Below are positions 56,191-64,000 of a DNA stretch of 64,000 bases, one piece after another. The notes beneath the pieces are model-generated. The model had not been told where the DNA came from and did no database searches. It worked only from the letters and a program-made list of their open reading frames with translations. Source of the DNA: Rhizobium leguminosarum. GTDB lineage: Bacteria; Pseudomonadota; Alphaproteobacteria; Rhizobiales; Rhizobiaceae. The translations under genes were made by a program, and so were the position numbers. Where the stretch lies: the NCBI RefSeq assembly GCF_017876795.1, contig NZ_JAGIOR010000005.1, positions 62,001 to 126,000 on the forward strand. Direction: 5' to 3'. Position 1 is the first letter of the stretch. The number at the start of each line of letters is the position of its first letter.

Positions 56191-56429
56191 CAATGCTGAC
56201 CTTTTCAATTAACGTGACAGCACCACCTGCGAAGCACCACAATGCGGCGACCTATGTCGACCGCGTAGACGACCATGTTCCCGCATGGCTCAAATACCTT
56301 GAAAACCAATCTTCAAGGCAGCCCAACCCCGCAGACCCCATGGCGACATACAGCTTCGAGTGGATGTGGCACGAACTTGGGGTCATCGAGCTCCGCCAAT
56401 AGTCGCTACCGTATATCCCTGTCCCGCCT
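56191..56429. other. Unassigned sequence
   Basis: Between an IS6 fragment and an acetyltransferase remnant. A short plus-strand frame (56193-56402) has no ribosome site or recognised family. Confidence 0.35.
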
Positions 56430-56589
56430 CGGCATCCTGCTCTTCCGTTTCGTCGCCGGCGAAATTACATCCACCGGCGACACGGCCTATCTACATGCCT
56501 AGAATACCTCGGCCATTTCCCTCTACGAAACGCAGGGCTTCGCTCTTCGCTCGGAAATGAACATGCGCGTGGTCAAACGCCGTTCGTGA
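56430..56589 (+). pseudogene. GNAT-family acetyltransferase, C-terminal remnant
   Basis: Plus strand reads LLFRFVAGEITSTGDTAYLH A-stop-NTSAISLYETQGFALRSEM then NMRVVKRRS. The NTSAISLYETQGF stretch is the last GNAT motif. A TAG sits where relatives have Trp, and the N-terminal acetyl-CoA site is gone. Ends 15 bases before the stop of the convergent M16 gene. Confidence 0.65.
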
Positions 56590-56603
56590 GCGGTGCTCAC
56601 CAC

Positions 56604-59567
56604 CTATCGCGCCGTCGCCGGCAGCACCTCGAATTTCCAGAATTTTTCCGGGCTGAAATAGGTCCCGGCAAACGCGCGGATATCCTCGACGGTGACCTTG
56701 TCGTAGCCGCTGAGACTGTCGCGTATCCGCTCTAAACGACGCGCATCCGTCTGCGCGCCGCGCAGATATTCAATCCAATATTCGTTGCTCTGCTGCTGAT
56801 GCTTCAATGTCTCGATGATGGGTTCCCGGGCGCGCGCGAGCTCGTCTTCGGAGACGTCATGCGACCGCAGATCATTGGCGGTCTCGTCGACAAGGGCGTA
56901 AAAGCGCGCAACCTTTGCCGGGTCGGTCTCGACGTAGAAATATGCGTAGCCGTAGCCCGGGATTTCCCGTGAGAGGTTCGCGTCACCCTCCAGGACATAG
57001 CTTGCTCCTTCCGCAATACGAAACTGGTCGAACAGCCTGTTCTGGAAAATCTGGGTGGCGATATTGGCGGTGAAGGATCGCGGCAGATCGGAGAGCAAAT
57101 CGCCGATGGAAGCTCCTACCGCGGCGGCGGCGTTATCCGCCCTGCCGTTATGGGTCTGCAAGACGGGCTTCTCGGTCGTCGCCGGAAAGCGCACGTCGTC
57201 CCGATCGTTGCTCAAGGCCGCCTCCGGGCGCGGCGGTAAAGCGCCAAAGGTTTCAGCCGTCATCCGGATAGCGTCATCCACTGTTACGTCGCCGACGATG
57301 GTGATGTCGATCGGGCCGTTGGAAACCATAGGCCGGAACACCGCCTCGAAATCGTCCGGCTTGGCGGCGGACAACTCAGCGCGATCGGGGAAGGTCCAGC
57401 GCGGATCGCCGGAATGCACGAGACCTCCGAAATCGCGACTGACAACGCCGCCGGGGGTCGCCTGATACTGATCGAGGCCGCTCAAATAGGCCTGCTGCAC
57501 CCGCTTGAAGGCCTCGGGGCGATAGGCGGGATCGGCGGTGTATGCCGTCATCAATTGCAATTGCGTCGCAAGATCTTCAGTCCGTGTACGACCGTCGAAC
57601 CCGAAGGAACTGTCGCCGACCGAGAAGTTGATTCTGACGATGTTGGCCGTCAGCGCGTTCTCGATATCCTGGTAGTCCATGGCCTTCACGCCGGACTGCA
57701 CGACGGCCGGAGACGCCCAGATCAGGGCGGGACGGTCCTGCGGCAGGTCCAGCCGGCCGCGGCCGATATCTTCGCGCACCAGCACTTGGTTGGCGCGCAG
57801 CTTGGTCGGCTTGACCGTAAGGCGGACGCCATTGGAAAAGCGCACCATGGTCACGCCGAGATCGTCGACGGCGCGGCGTTCGACCACGGCGCCCGGCTCG
57901 CCGAAATGGGTGTAGGGCCAGGCGACGTCAGTTGCAGCGGATGGTGCCGAGACGGCAACCGCATTTGACGCATCGTAGACCTGCCGAACCGCGTCGGCTC
58001 CGCCCTCAGGTGATTGGGCCGTCTGCAGCACGACCTGCGGACCGTTGCCGGAGAAGGCATGCCGCAGCGCCTGATTGACCTCGGCTGCCGTGACGGCCTT
58101 CGTGATCGTCTCGAACAGCGAAAGGTCTTCGGCGGGCGACGTGAAGACCTGATTGTCATCGACGCTGCTGGCCAGCATGGAAGCGATGTCGGTGGTCGTG
58201 CGCGTCGCGGCTCCGGCGGCGGCAGCCTGGAGGAACGAGCGATATTCGAGGATTTCACGATCGAGTTCAGCCTGCGCAACGCCGAACTCCTCGATACGTC
58301 GCTGTTCCTGGTCGATGGCCGCGAGCGCCGCCTGCCATTTATCCGGCTCGGAATTCGCCGCGATCAGGACGACATGGGCGGAATTGAGGAGATCCTCGAA
58401 GCCGACGTCCGCACTGATGAAAGGGGCATCCGCCTTGCTGGCAATAGTGCTCACCCGACGTTTAAGCACCAACAGGCCGAGATCCTCGATAAGCTGCGTG
58501 CGGCGCTTGGCAAATGTGTCAGGCGCGGCATCATAAGGACGCGTCCAGGCGATCTGCACATTGGTCATGCCGCCGGGAACGACGAGGACGTCGGCGCTTT
58601 CGCCTTTCGTCTCCAATGTGCCGGGATCCGGTTTTGCAGGCGTCGGAACCGCGGCCTTCCAGTCGCCGAAGCGCTGCCGGATTTCAAGTTCCATGGCTGC
58701 GGGATCGATATCGCCCACCACCACCAGCGTTGCCCGATCAGGCCGGTAATTGGCCCGGTAATAATCACGGACGAGGTCTACCGGCGCATTGCTGATAATG
58801 TCGGTTTTGCCGATGGGCGCGCGCATGGTCGCGCGCTTGCCGGCGAGCCGCGAATTCATGATTTCGAGCCCTGCGCGATATTGCGGCGTGTCGCGCAACC
58901 GCTCCTCCGACAGGATGACGCCGCGTTCGCGATCGAAGGCGCTGGCATCGAGGGTCAGCTCGCTCGCCGTCTCGCGCATCAGCTTCAGGCCCGTCGAGAC
59001 CGTGTCAGCATCGACCTCGGGCAAATCGAGCATATAGACGGTCTCATCATAACCGGTATAGGCGTTGGTATCAGGCCCAAAGGCCAAGCCCTTGCGCTGC
59101 AGGATGCGGATCATCTCCCCTTCGGGGACATGCGTCGAACCCTTGAAGGCCATGTGCTCTAGAAAATGCGCCAGGCCCTGCTGGTCGTCGTGTTCGTCGA
59201 GCGAACCGGAGCCGATGCGAAAGCGGATCGCGGCCTGCCCGGGCGGCGTGGCATTGCGCATGATCGCAAACCGCATGCCGTTGGCAAGCGTGCCGAAATG
59301 GACGTTGGAGTCGGCCTGGATGTCGCTTTGCGTCTGTGGCCAGGACGTCGACGAGGTGTCCGCATAGGCCGACGACGCGAAGCTTGCGACAAGAGCGACC
59401 GTCGCGAGAAACCAGGTGGGACCACTGCGCCTTAACGAAGTGCTGTCGGGAAAACGTTCCACCTCATCGTGATCAAGGACATCGCCCACTGCCGGCCTCG
59501 GCAGTTCGCAAAGTCGGATGAACGTGACTAGCAGTCTGCGCCGCTTGTTTAGAATGTTAAGTACCAT
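56604..59567 (-). CDS. M16-family zinc metallopeptidase (pitrilysin/PqqL type, Y4wA/B-like)
   Basis: 987 residues. A long basic N-terminus, a hydrophobic stretch (FLATVALVASFASSAYA, possible signal cleavage near residue 69), then two M16 halves. The zinc site is the inverted HxxEH in GLAHFLEHMAFKG (His134, Glu137, His138), with the third ligand expected in the DRERGVILSEERLRD helix. The second half (from about residue 550) lacks the motif, as is usual. Similar to the neighbouring y4wA and y4wB genes of NGR234, here one chain. Start: ATG at 59567 after GAGAGGG; a GTG at 59462 would give a more ordinary signal peptide. An IS5 copy sits 42 bases upstream, so its promoter is disturbed. Confidence 0.85.
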   Translation of the reverse strand: MVLNILNKRRRLLVTFIRLCELPRPAVGDVLDHDEVERFPDSTSLRRSGPTWFLATVALVASFASSAYADTSSTSWPQTQSDIQADSNVHFGTLANGMRFAIMRNATPPGQAAIRFRIGSGSLDEHDDQQGLAHFLEHMAFKGSTHVPEGEMIRILQRKGLAFGPDTNAYTGYDETVYMLDLPEVDADTVSTGLKLMRETASELTLDASAFDRERGVILSEERLRDTPQYRAGLEIMNSRLAGKRATMRAPIGKTDIISNAPVDLVRDYYRANYRPDRATLVVVGDIDPAAMELEIRQRFGDWKAAVPTPAKPDPGTLETKGESADVLVVPGGMTNVQIAWTRPYDAAPDTFAKRRTQLIEDLGLLVLKRRVSTIASKADAPFISADVGFEDLLNSAHVVLIAANSEPDKWQAALAAIDQEQRRIEEFGVAQAELDREILEYRSFLQAAAAGAATRTTTDIASMLASSVDDNQVFTSPAEDLSLFETITKAVTAAEVNQALRHAFSGNGPQVVLQTAQSPEGGADAVRQVYDASNAVAVSAPSAATDVAWPYTHFGEPGAVVERRAVDDLGVTMVRFSNGVRLTVKPTKLRANQVLVREDIGRGRLDLPQDRPALIWASPAVVQSGVKAMDYQDIENALTANIVRINFSVGDSSFGFDGRTRTEDLATQLQLMTAYTADPAYRPEAFKRVQQAYLSGLDQYQATPGGVVSRDFGGLVHSGDPRWTFPDRAELSAAKPDDFEAVFRPMVSNGPIDITIVGDVTVDDAIRMTAETFGALPPRPEAALSNDRDDVRFPATTEKPVLQTHNGRADNAAAAVGASIGDLLSDLPRSFTANIATQIFQNRLFDQFRIAEGASYVLEGDANLSREIPGYGYAYFYVETDPAKVARFYALVDETANDLRSHDVSEDELARAREPIIETLKHQQQSNEYWIEYLRGAQTDARRLERIRDSLSGYDKVTVEDIRAFAGTYFSPEKFWKFEVLPATAR

Positions 59568-59609
59568 CCTGTGTCCCTCTCGTTGGTTGAACCATTCGGT
59601 CAGCAAGGA

Positions 59610-60721
59610 GCGTTGGTGCGTGGATAGTTTGTCAAGGGTTCCGGGATAGGCAGGCAGGATCGAAATCAGCATGATCCGGGTGCCATGCCGTACAAACACA
59701 ACGCAGATCGTCGTCACCATATCGGAAAGATGAAATTCAGGGTGACGAATTGGCGGGAATACGAAGCAGGTCTGCGTCAGCGTGGTAGCCTGACATTATG
59801 GGTAACGCCGGAGGCGCTAATCGGGTGGCGCGCTCCCCGACGCAAGACCCGGGGCGGCCAAGCCCGGTATTCCGATCTCGCAATCGAAACGGCCCTGACG
59901 CTGGGTTGCGTTTTCGGAATGCGGCTGCGCCAGACCGAGGGATTGCTACACTCGCTGCTGGATCTCATGGGGCTGAAAGTCCCTGTTCCGGATCATACGA
60001 CGCTGAGCCGCAGGGCGCAGAAGTGGGAGCCATCAGCCCGACGAAACCGGCCGCTGCCGAACGGCCCGCTGCATGTGCTTGTCGACAGCACGGGATTGAA
60101 AGTGTACGGCGCCGGACAATGGCTGGAGGAGAAGCATGGTGTGAAGTCGCGACGGAACTGGCGCAAGCTTCACCTGGCAGTGGATGCCGACAGTGGCGAA
60201 ATCATTGCTCATAGGCTGACAGACCAGAACACGGATGATCCTTCCCAGGTGGCGCCATTGCTCGATCAGGTCGACGGCGAGATCGACCAGTTCACAGCCG
60301 ACGGGGCCTATGACGGCAAACCAACCTATCAGGCGATCCTGCAGCATAGCTGCACCGCGACCATCGTCATTCCACCTCGTGTCACGGCAGTGGCATGCTG
60401 TGATACCGGACCGCCTGGTCAGCGGGAGAAGCACATTGCCGCGATCGCAAGCGACGGTCGGCTGAAATGGCAGGCTGTTACCGGCTATGGTAAACGGGCT
60501 CTGATCGAAACCGCCATCGGGCGGTACAAGGCACAGATCGGACGACGCTTGCGGGCTCGCTCTTTCGCCGCTCAGCAGACCGAAGCGGCCATCGGTTGCA
60601 TCGCTCTCAACCGCATGCTGGCGGGTGGACGCCCGGAGTCTCTCCGGCATCAAGTCAGGCAGGCATAACCGACAACATCAAAGAGCAAAATGCGTTCGAT
60701 TTCATATCCGCGCACCAACGC
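59610..60721 (+). mobile_element. IS5-family element, copy 3 (1112 bp)
   Basis: Matches copies 1 and 2 with the same ends and orientation. Left flank is the leader of the M16 gene; right flank lies where fixI should begin. No target duplication, so one or both flanks were brought here by recombination. Confidence 0.93.
59685..60668 (+). CDS. IS5-family (IS903-type) transposase, copy 3
   Basis: 327 residues, the same as the proteins at 7574 and 21204, with the full DDE set. Because the three copies agree so closely, they arose recently or are kept alike by gene conversion. Confidence 0.93.
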   Translation: MPYKHNADRRHHIGKMKFRVTNWREYEAGLRQRGSLTLWVTPEALIGWRAPRRKTRGGQARYSDLAIETALTLGCVFGMRLRQTEGLLHSLLDLMGLKVPVPDHTTLSRRAQKWEPSARRNRPLPNGPLHVLVDSTGLKVYGAGQWLEEKHGVKSRRNWRKLHLAVDADSGEIIAHRLTDQNTDDPSQVAPLLDQVDGEIDQFTADGAYDGKPTYQAILQHSCTATIVIPPRVTAVACCDTGPPGQREKHIAAIASDGRLKWQAVTGYGKRALIETAIGRYKAQIGRRLRARSFAAQQTEAAIGCIALNRMLAGGRPESLRHQVRQA

Positions 60722-60747
60722 GCTTTCCGTGTCCATGGAGCAGCAGG

Positions 60748-61230
60748 TCATTGGCCGAACTCCGCGGTATCGAAGCGCTTGGCCTCGTGCATGACGACCA
60801 CGCCGTTCCGTCTCGATATGGCTTCGACGATCCAGTCGCCATCCGCGACTTCATGATCGGCTTCGAACCTCCCCTCGCCCGTCTTGCGGAGCGCCAGGCT
60901 GAAATCCTCGTGATCGCCGACGGGCCGTTTGAAGTTCAGCGTGACATCGTCGATGATCGCAGGCGCACCCCCGTGTTCGTGGATGTCGTAGCGAATCTCG
61001 CTGCCCTTGAGGGAGATAGCGCCTTCGATGCCGGAGGCGGCCATCGCCTTCATCGCTGCCGCCTTGCCGTTGAATTTCTGGCTGGCCACATAGGTATTTT
61101 CCACGACCAGGCCGCTCCAGCCGGACGAGGCGTAGACGGCCATGGTGACGTTGACGGCGATCACCACGGCGAAGAATGCCGAGGTCGCAAGCAGCATGTG
61201 CCAGCCGGTAAAACCTCTGGAGGCCTTCAT
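60748..61230 (-). CDS. fixH: FixH, cbb3 oxidase assembly protein
   Basis: 160 residues. One N-terminal membrane helix (GWHMLLATSAFFAVVIAVNV) and a periplasmic beta domain (WSGLVVENTYVASQKFNGKA). FixH acts with FixG, FixI and FixS in supplying copper to, and assembling, the cbb3 oxidase. Start overlaps the fixG stop by four bases. At 60721, 27 bases beyond its stop, IS5 copy 3 begins, so fixI and fixS do not follow here. Confidence 0.92.
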   Translation of the reverse strand: MKASRGFTGWHMLLATSAFFAVVIAVNVTMAVYASSGWSGLVVENTYVASQKFNGKAAAMKAMAASGIEGAISLKGSEIRYDIHEHGGAPAIIDDVTLNFKRPVGDHEDFSLALRKTGEGRFEADHEVADGDWIVEAISRRNGVVVMHEAKRFDTAEFGQ

Positions 61231-62723
61231 TTCACGTCTCCCGGTGCATTGAACGCCGCGCGATAGGTCGCGCGGTCGGCGAGGTCGGTATCCTCGATGA
61301 CGAAAAGGAATTCATTGATGGCGGCTCCGTCGGGCTTGCGTGTGACGAAGACCTTGAGCGTCGTGGCCGCGTCGGGTTCGGCATGGACGGTAAAGCTGCG
61401 GCCATCCTGCCGGCCGAACTCGGGAATGCGCATCGTGCCTCCCTCCAGCCCGACCAGGGTGATGGTGACGTCCCGCGGCTTCGGCACCATGTTGAGGATG
61501 CGAAGCGTGTAGCCGTTGCGGATGGAACCGTCGCTTTCCAGAACATATTGAGGGTTGCGGTCGTGGACGACGTTGAGCTCGAGCCGTTCGCGGAAGGCCA
61601 GATGGGCGACCATGGCGATGCCGATCGATGCCCAGACGACGGCATAGAAGACGATCCTCGGACGGAAGATGATGCGCCAGTTGGAATGCCGGACCGCCGG
61701 AATGAAGCTGCCGTCGTCGTTGCGCACATTGAAGGGGCGGATGGCTGTTTGCCCTCCGTTCGTCGCAAGCGACATGTTGCTCGAATATTCGCTGAGCGTC
61801 GCATAGGCGATAAGGCCGCGCGGTTTTCCGAGCTTGTCCATGACGCCGTCACAGGCGTCGATGCAGAGCGCGCAGGTGATGCACTCCATCTGCTGGCCGT
61901 CGCGAATGTCGATCCCCATCGGGCAGACCGCGACGCAGGCATTGCAATCGACACAATCGCCGACCGGCAGGCCCTGGGCCTGGGCCTTCTTTGCGTGGCG
62001 CGACCGCTGCTCGCCCCGCCAGTCATTGTAAGTGACCACCAGCGAATTTTCGTCGAGCATGGCGCCCTGGATGCGCGGCCATGGACACATATAGGTGCAC
62101 ACCTGCTCGCGCATCAGGCCGCCGAGCACATAGGTCGTGGCGGTCAGGATGGCGATCGTGGCATAGGCGGCGGCGGGAGCGCTGCCGGTAAACAGCGACG
62201 CTGCCAGGCTCGGCGCGTCGGCAAAATAGAAGATCCACGCTCCGCCGGTGGCAACGCCGATCAGCAGCCAGATCGCATGCTTGGTCACCCGCTTCCTAAT
62301 CTTGTCGAAGGTGAAGGGACCGGCGTCGAGTTTCATCCGCGCATTGCGGTCGCCTTCGATGGCGCGTTCGACGACGAGAAAAAGGCCGAACCCCGCCATG
62401 ACCAGCAGGCCCGCAACATAATAAAATTCCTGCGGCCAGATCTCGATGAAGAAAAAGAAAAAACGCCGGGAGGAGAGGTCGACGAGGATTGCCTGGTCGG
62501 GCGCGTAGGGGCCGCGATCCCAACGGATCCACGGCGCGAGGTAGTAGATGCCGAGCGTGATCAGCATCACGATCCATTTGAACCGGCGGAACCGCCCCTC
62601 GGCGCGCTTCGGAAAAATCTTCTTGCGCGGTGCATAGAGAGGCTGGCGGTTGCGCCGGGCATTGACCGGCTCGACGCTGACGCGCTCAATGTCATTTGGG
62701 TCGGGGGCGGTATAGAGATTCAT
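61227..62723 (-). CDS. fixG: FixG (CcoG), iron-sulfur protein for cbb3 oxidase biogenesis
   Basis: 498 residues. Five or so membrane helices (FKWIVMLITLGIYYLAPWI, YVAGLLVMAGFGLFLVVER and others). Two 4Fe-4S sites are in DCVDCNACVAVCPMGIDIRD and QMECITCALCIDACDGVMDK, and an extra Cys pair in EQVCTYMCPWPR. CcoG is a copper (Cu2+) reductase for cbb3 assembly. First gene of fixGH here, with a perfect FixK/FNR box 54 bases upstream. The 465-codon antisense frame opposite is a shadow. Confidence 0.95.
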   Translation of the reverse strand: MNLYTAPDPNDIERVSVEPVNARRNRQPLYAPRKKIFPKRAEGRFRRFKWIVMLITLGIYYLAPWIRWDRGPYAPDQAILVDLSSRRFFFFFIEIWPQEFYYVAGLLVMAGFGLFLVVERAIEGDRNARMKLDAGPFTFDKIRKRVTKHAIWLLIGVATGGAWIFYFADAPSLAASLFTGSAPAAAYATIAILTATTYVLGGLMREQVCTYMCPWPRIQGAMLDENSLVVTYNDWRGEQRSRHAKKAQAQGLPVGDCVDCNACVAVCPMGIDIRDGQQMECITCALCIDACDGVMDKLGKPRGLIAYATLSEYSSNMSLATNGGQTAIRPFNVRNDDGSFIPAVRHSNWRIIFRPRIVFYAVVWASIGIAMVAHLAFRERLELNVVHDRNPQYVLESDGSIRNGYTLRILNMVPKPRDVTITLVGLEGGTMRIPEFGRQDGRSFTVHAEPDAATTLKVFVTRKPDGAAINEFLFVIEDTDLADRATYRAAFNAPGDVK

Positions 62724-62776
62724 GGGACCTGTCCGGTTTTCACCCGCTCTTGTCCCATCCGCGGCGCATCCGTTCC

Positions 62777-62790
62777 TTGATGCAGATCAA
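62777..62790 (-). promoter_or_regulatory. Anaerobox (FixK/FnrN site) upstream of fixG
   Basis: TTGATGCAGATCAA, a perfect match to TTGAT-N4-ATCAA bound by FixK/FnrN-type regulators under low oxygen. It lies 54 bases upstream of the fixG start, a position suited to a class II-type activated promoter. Confidence 0.92.
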
Positions 62791-62797
62791 GAATGAC

Positions 62798-62839
62798 CTT
62801 TTCGGAAGCGAAAAGCCACGCCCGGGGTAAGGGCGTGGC
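62798..62839 (-). terminator. Two consecutive hairpins after the fixP unit
   Basis: GCCACGCCC (62815-62823) and GGGCGTGGC (62831-62839) form a 9-bp stem with a 7-base loop. On the minus strand this is followed by TTTTCG, and the next bases form a second hairpin CTTTTCG-CTTC-CGAAAAG. This fits an intrinsic terminator ending the leftward fixNOQP transcript before the fixG promoter. Confidence 0.7.
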
Positions 62840-62892
62840 CGGAGGACAGCGGGGGAGAAACACCGCTGGGACGTCCTCGACAGGCGCCGAGA

Positions 62893-63078
62893 CTATCGGC
62901 TCGTCTGCTTGTGATCTTTGAGGCTGGTCAAACTCACGATCGAATTGCCGATCTTTGCCGGGTCGTCCTGCTCCGAAGATGCAGGCATCGGCTGGGCGCG
63001 CGCCGAGACACGCGATCGGATAACAGCACGCGGCGTGCCGTAGAGACCGAGGATCGGATTGCGGTCGTGGGCTGTCAT
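62893..63078 (-). CDS. Small conserved-position protein after fixP
   Basis: 61 residues (MTAHDRNPILGLYGTPRAVI ... SIVSLTSLKDHKQTSR), polar, without membrane segments. Strong ribosome site AAGGAG nine bases before the ATG, and only 10 bases after the fixP stop, so it is very probably translated from the fixNOQP mRNA. No family recognised. It ends before the terminator hairpins, which supports its membership in that operon. Confidence 0.65.
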   Translation of the reverse strand: MTAHDRNPILGLYGTPRAVIRSRVSARAQPMPASSEQDDPAKIGNSIVSLTSLKDHKQTSR

Positions 63079-63088
63079 GGCTTTCTCC

Positions 63089-63952
63089 TTACGTGCCGCC
63101 GCCCAACGAATGGACGAAGATGGTCAGCTCCTTGACTGTCGTATCGCCGAGACGACCCGCCCAAGCCGGCATGACGCCATGCTTGGGAGAGGCGACCTGG
63201 CGAACGATGGCGTCTTCGCCGCGCGCCTTGAGCCAGATCGCATCGGCGAGATCCGGCGCGCCCATTTCGGCTTTGCCCTTGGCGTCCTCGCCGTGACACG
63301 CGGCGCAATTGTCGAGGAAGACCTGCTTTCCCGCCTCTGCGAGAGCGGGGTCCGAGGGCGTATTGGTCAGGCCCCAGACATAGGCGGCGACCTGCTTCAT
63401 CTGGATGGGTTGCAGCACGTCGGTAAAGGGCGGCATCTCGGAAGCATGGGTCTCCGTATCGCCGTCAAAACGAATCCCGTGAGCGATCGTGGTCTGAATG
63501 GCATCGAGGTCCCCGCCCCACAGCCAGTCATCGTCGTTGAGATTCGGGAACCCTGGGCCGCCACTCGCGCCCGAGCCGTGACAGGTCGCGCAGTTGACCT
63601 TGAATGCGGACGCGCCGCCGGCAATGGCGAATTCACGCAAAGCCGGATCCGCGTCGATTTCCTGCACGGTTTTGGCAGCGATCAGATCTTGGAACTTCGT
63701 CTGGGATGCCTTGGCGAGATCGAGGTCCTGCTGCAGCTCGGCGCGCGTCGAGTAGCCGAAGTAGCCTTTCGTGGCGGATGTGATCATCGGGATGGCCGGA
63801 TAGGCGATGGCATAGCCGATCGCCCACAGGATCGTGACGTAGAACGTCCAGACCCACCAGCGCGGCATCGGATTGTTGAGTTCGCGGATGCCGTCCCATT
63901 CATGTCCTGTCGTTTCGACGCCGCTCAATTCATCGATATGGTTTTCCGACAT
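63089..63952 (-). CDS. fixP: FixP, di-heme c-type subunit of cbb3 oxidase
   Basis: 287 residues. Membrane helix at about 32-56 (WWVWTFYVTILWAIGYAIAY), then two cytochrome c domains with CATCH (121-125) and CAACH (216-220) and distal Met ligands in SEMPPF and VMPAWAGR. Membrane-anchored electron entry subunit of the high-affinity terminal oxidase used in bacteroids. ATG at 63950-63952, one base after the fixQ stop. Confidence 0.96.
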   Translation of the reverse strand: MSENHIDELSGVETTGHEWDGIRELNNPMPRWWVWTFYVTILWAIGYAIAYPAIPMITSATKGYFGYSTRAELQQDLDLAKASQTKFQDLIAAKTVQEIDADPALREFAIAGGASAFKVNCATCHGSGASGGPGFPNLNDDDWLWGGDLDAIQTTIAHGIRFDGDTETHASEMPPFTDVLQPIQMKQVAAYVWGLTNTPSDPALAEAGKQVFLDNCAACHGEDAKGKAEMGAPDLADAIWLKARGEDAIVRQVASPKHGVMPAWAGRLGDTTVKELTIFVHSLGGGT

Positions 63953-63953
63953 C

Positions 63954-64000
63954 TCAATCGTCCTTCAAGGGAATATCGGCGGCTTCTTTCGCCGTCTGCT
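63954..64000 (-). CDS. fixQ: FixQ C-terminal end (cut by window edge)
   Basis: Minus strand reads QTAKEAADIPLKDD and TGA at 63954-63956, matching the polar tail of FixQ/CcoQ, the small cbb3 subunit. One base separates it from the fixP ATG, the normal fixQ-fixP arrangement. The rest of fixNOQ lies outside the window. Confidence 0.85.
   Translation of the reverse strand, partial: QTAKEAADIPLKDD

Noticed and set aside
58014..59162. 382-codon open frame on the plus strand
   Set aside because: Antisense shadow of the M16 peptidase gene, with no family features or ribosome site.
61383..62780. 465-codon open frame on the plus strand
   Set aside because: Lies exactly opposite fixG, whose Cys motifs and helices are unmistakable. 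Long antisense frames are common in GC-rich genes.

Overview
The window looks like part of a symbiotic plasmid or island of a legume-nodulating alphaproteobacterium (Rhizobium/Sinorhizobium type). It carries a rhizobial (Rhc) type III secretion locus, a bacterial gibberellin operon and part of the fixNOQP-fixGHIS region. These lie among many insertion sequences. The species assignment is inference from gene content. No rRNA, tRNA or CRISPR was seen.

Layout. (1) 1-20.9 kb: type III secretion. nolB-rhcJ-nolU-nolV run leftward off the window edge. nolW (rhcC1) and nopX run rightward, and an IS21 remnant has landed in the shared nolB/nolW promoter region. After about 8 kb of nested transposons (7.1-15.1 kb) the locus resumes with nopC, nopA, an SctD-like gene, an SctX-like gene, a frameshifted SctY-like gene, rhcV and a y4yS-like TPR lipoprotein. 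Two clear tts boxes precede nopX and nopC. (2) 22.6-24.3 kb: a leftward four-gene unit of a TlpA-like redoxin (frameshifted) and three exported glycine-rich proteins, the last cut by an IS. (3) 26.4-30.4 kb: a leftward cluster of HAD phosphatase, HAD remnant, ComF-like phosphoribosyltransferase, StiP/PELOTA protein and the start of a C-C-bond-lyase-like gene. It resembles the nucleoside-like-metabolite module known from Ter (tellurium/stress) operons. (4) 31.1-35.4 kb: a leftward unit of membrane desaturase, MetY-like PLP enzyme, class I glutamine amidotransferase and EamA exporter, plus the tail of an upstream gene. The combination recalls rhizobitoxine biosynthesis. (5) 35.5-41.1 kb: a TlpA-like thioredoxin-TPR protein, then IS6, IS701 and a complete IS66 with an 8-bp target duplication. 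(6) 41.1-50.8 kb: a compact gibberellin operon (cyp112-cyp114-fd-sdr-cyp117-ggps-cps-ks-idi), with no cyp115. (7) 50.8-56.6 kb: IS graveyard (IS3, IS5 split by IS256, IS110, IS6) and a GNAT remnant. (8) 56.6-64 kb: an M16 metallopeptidase gene, an IS5 copy, then fixH, fixG (with an anaerobox), a small gene, fixP and the end of fixQ.

How it fits together. The type III machinery delivers Nop effectors under TtsI/tts-box control. The gibberellin operon makes a plant hormone precursor in bacteroids. The cbb3 oxidase genes support microaerobic respiration during nitrogen fixation. The desaturase/MetY unit may make a vinylglycine-type host-active amino acid (inference). Three 1112-bp IS5 copies that appear identical, all in the same orientation, offer obvious sites for deletion of the intervening segments.
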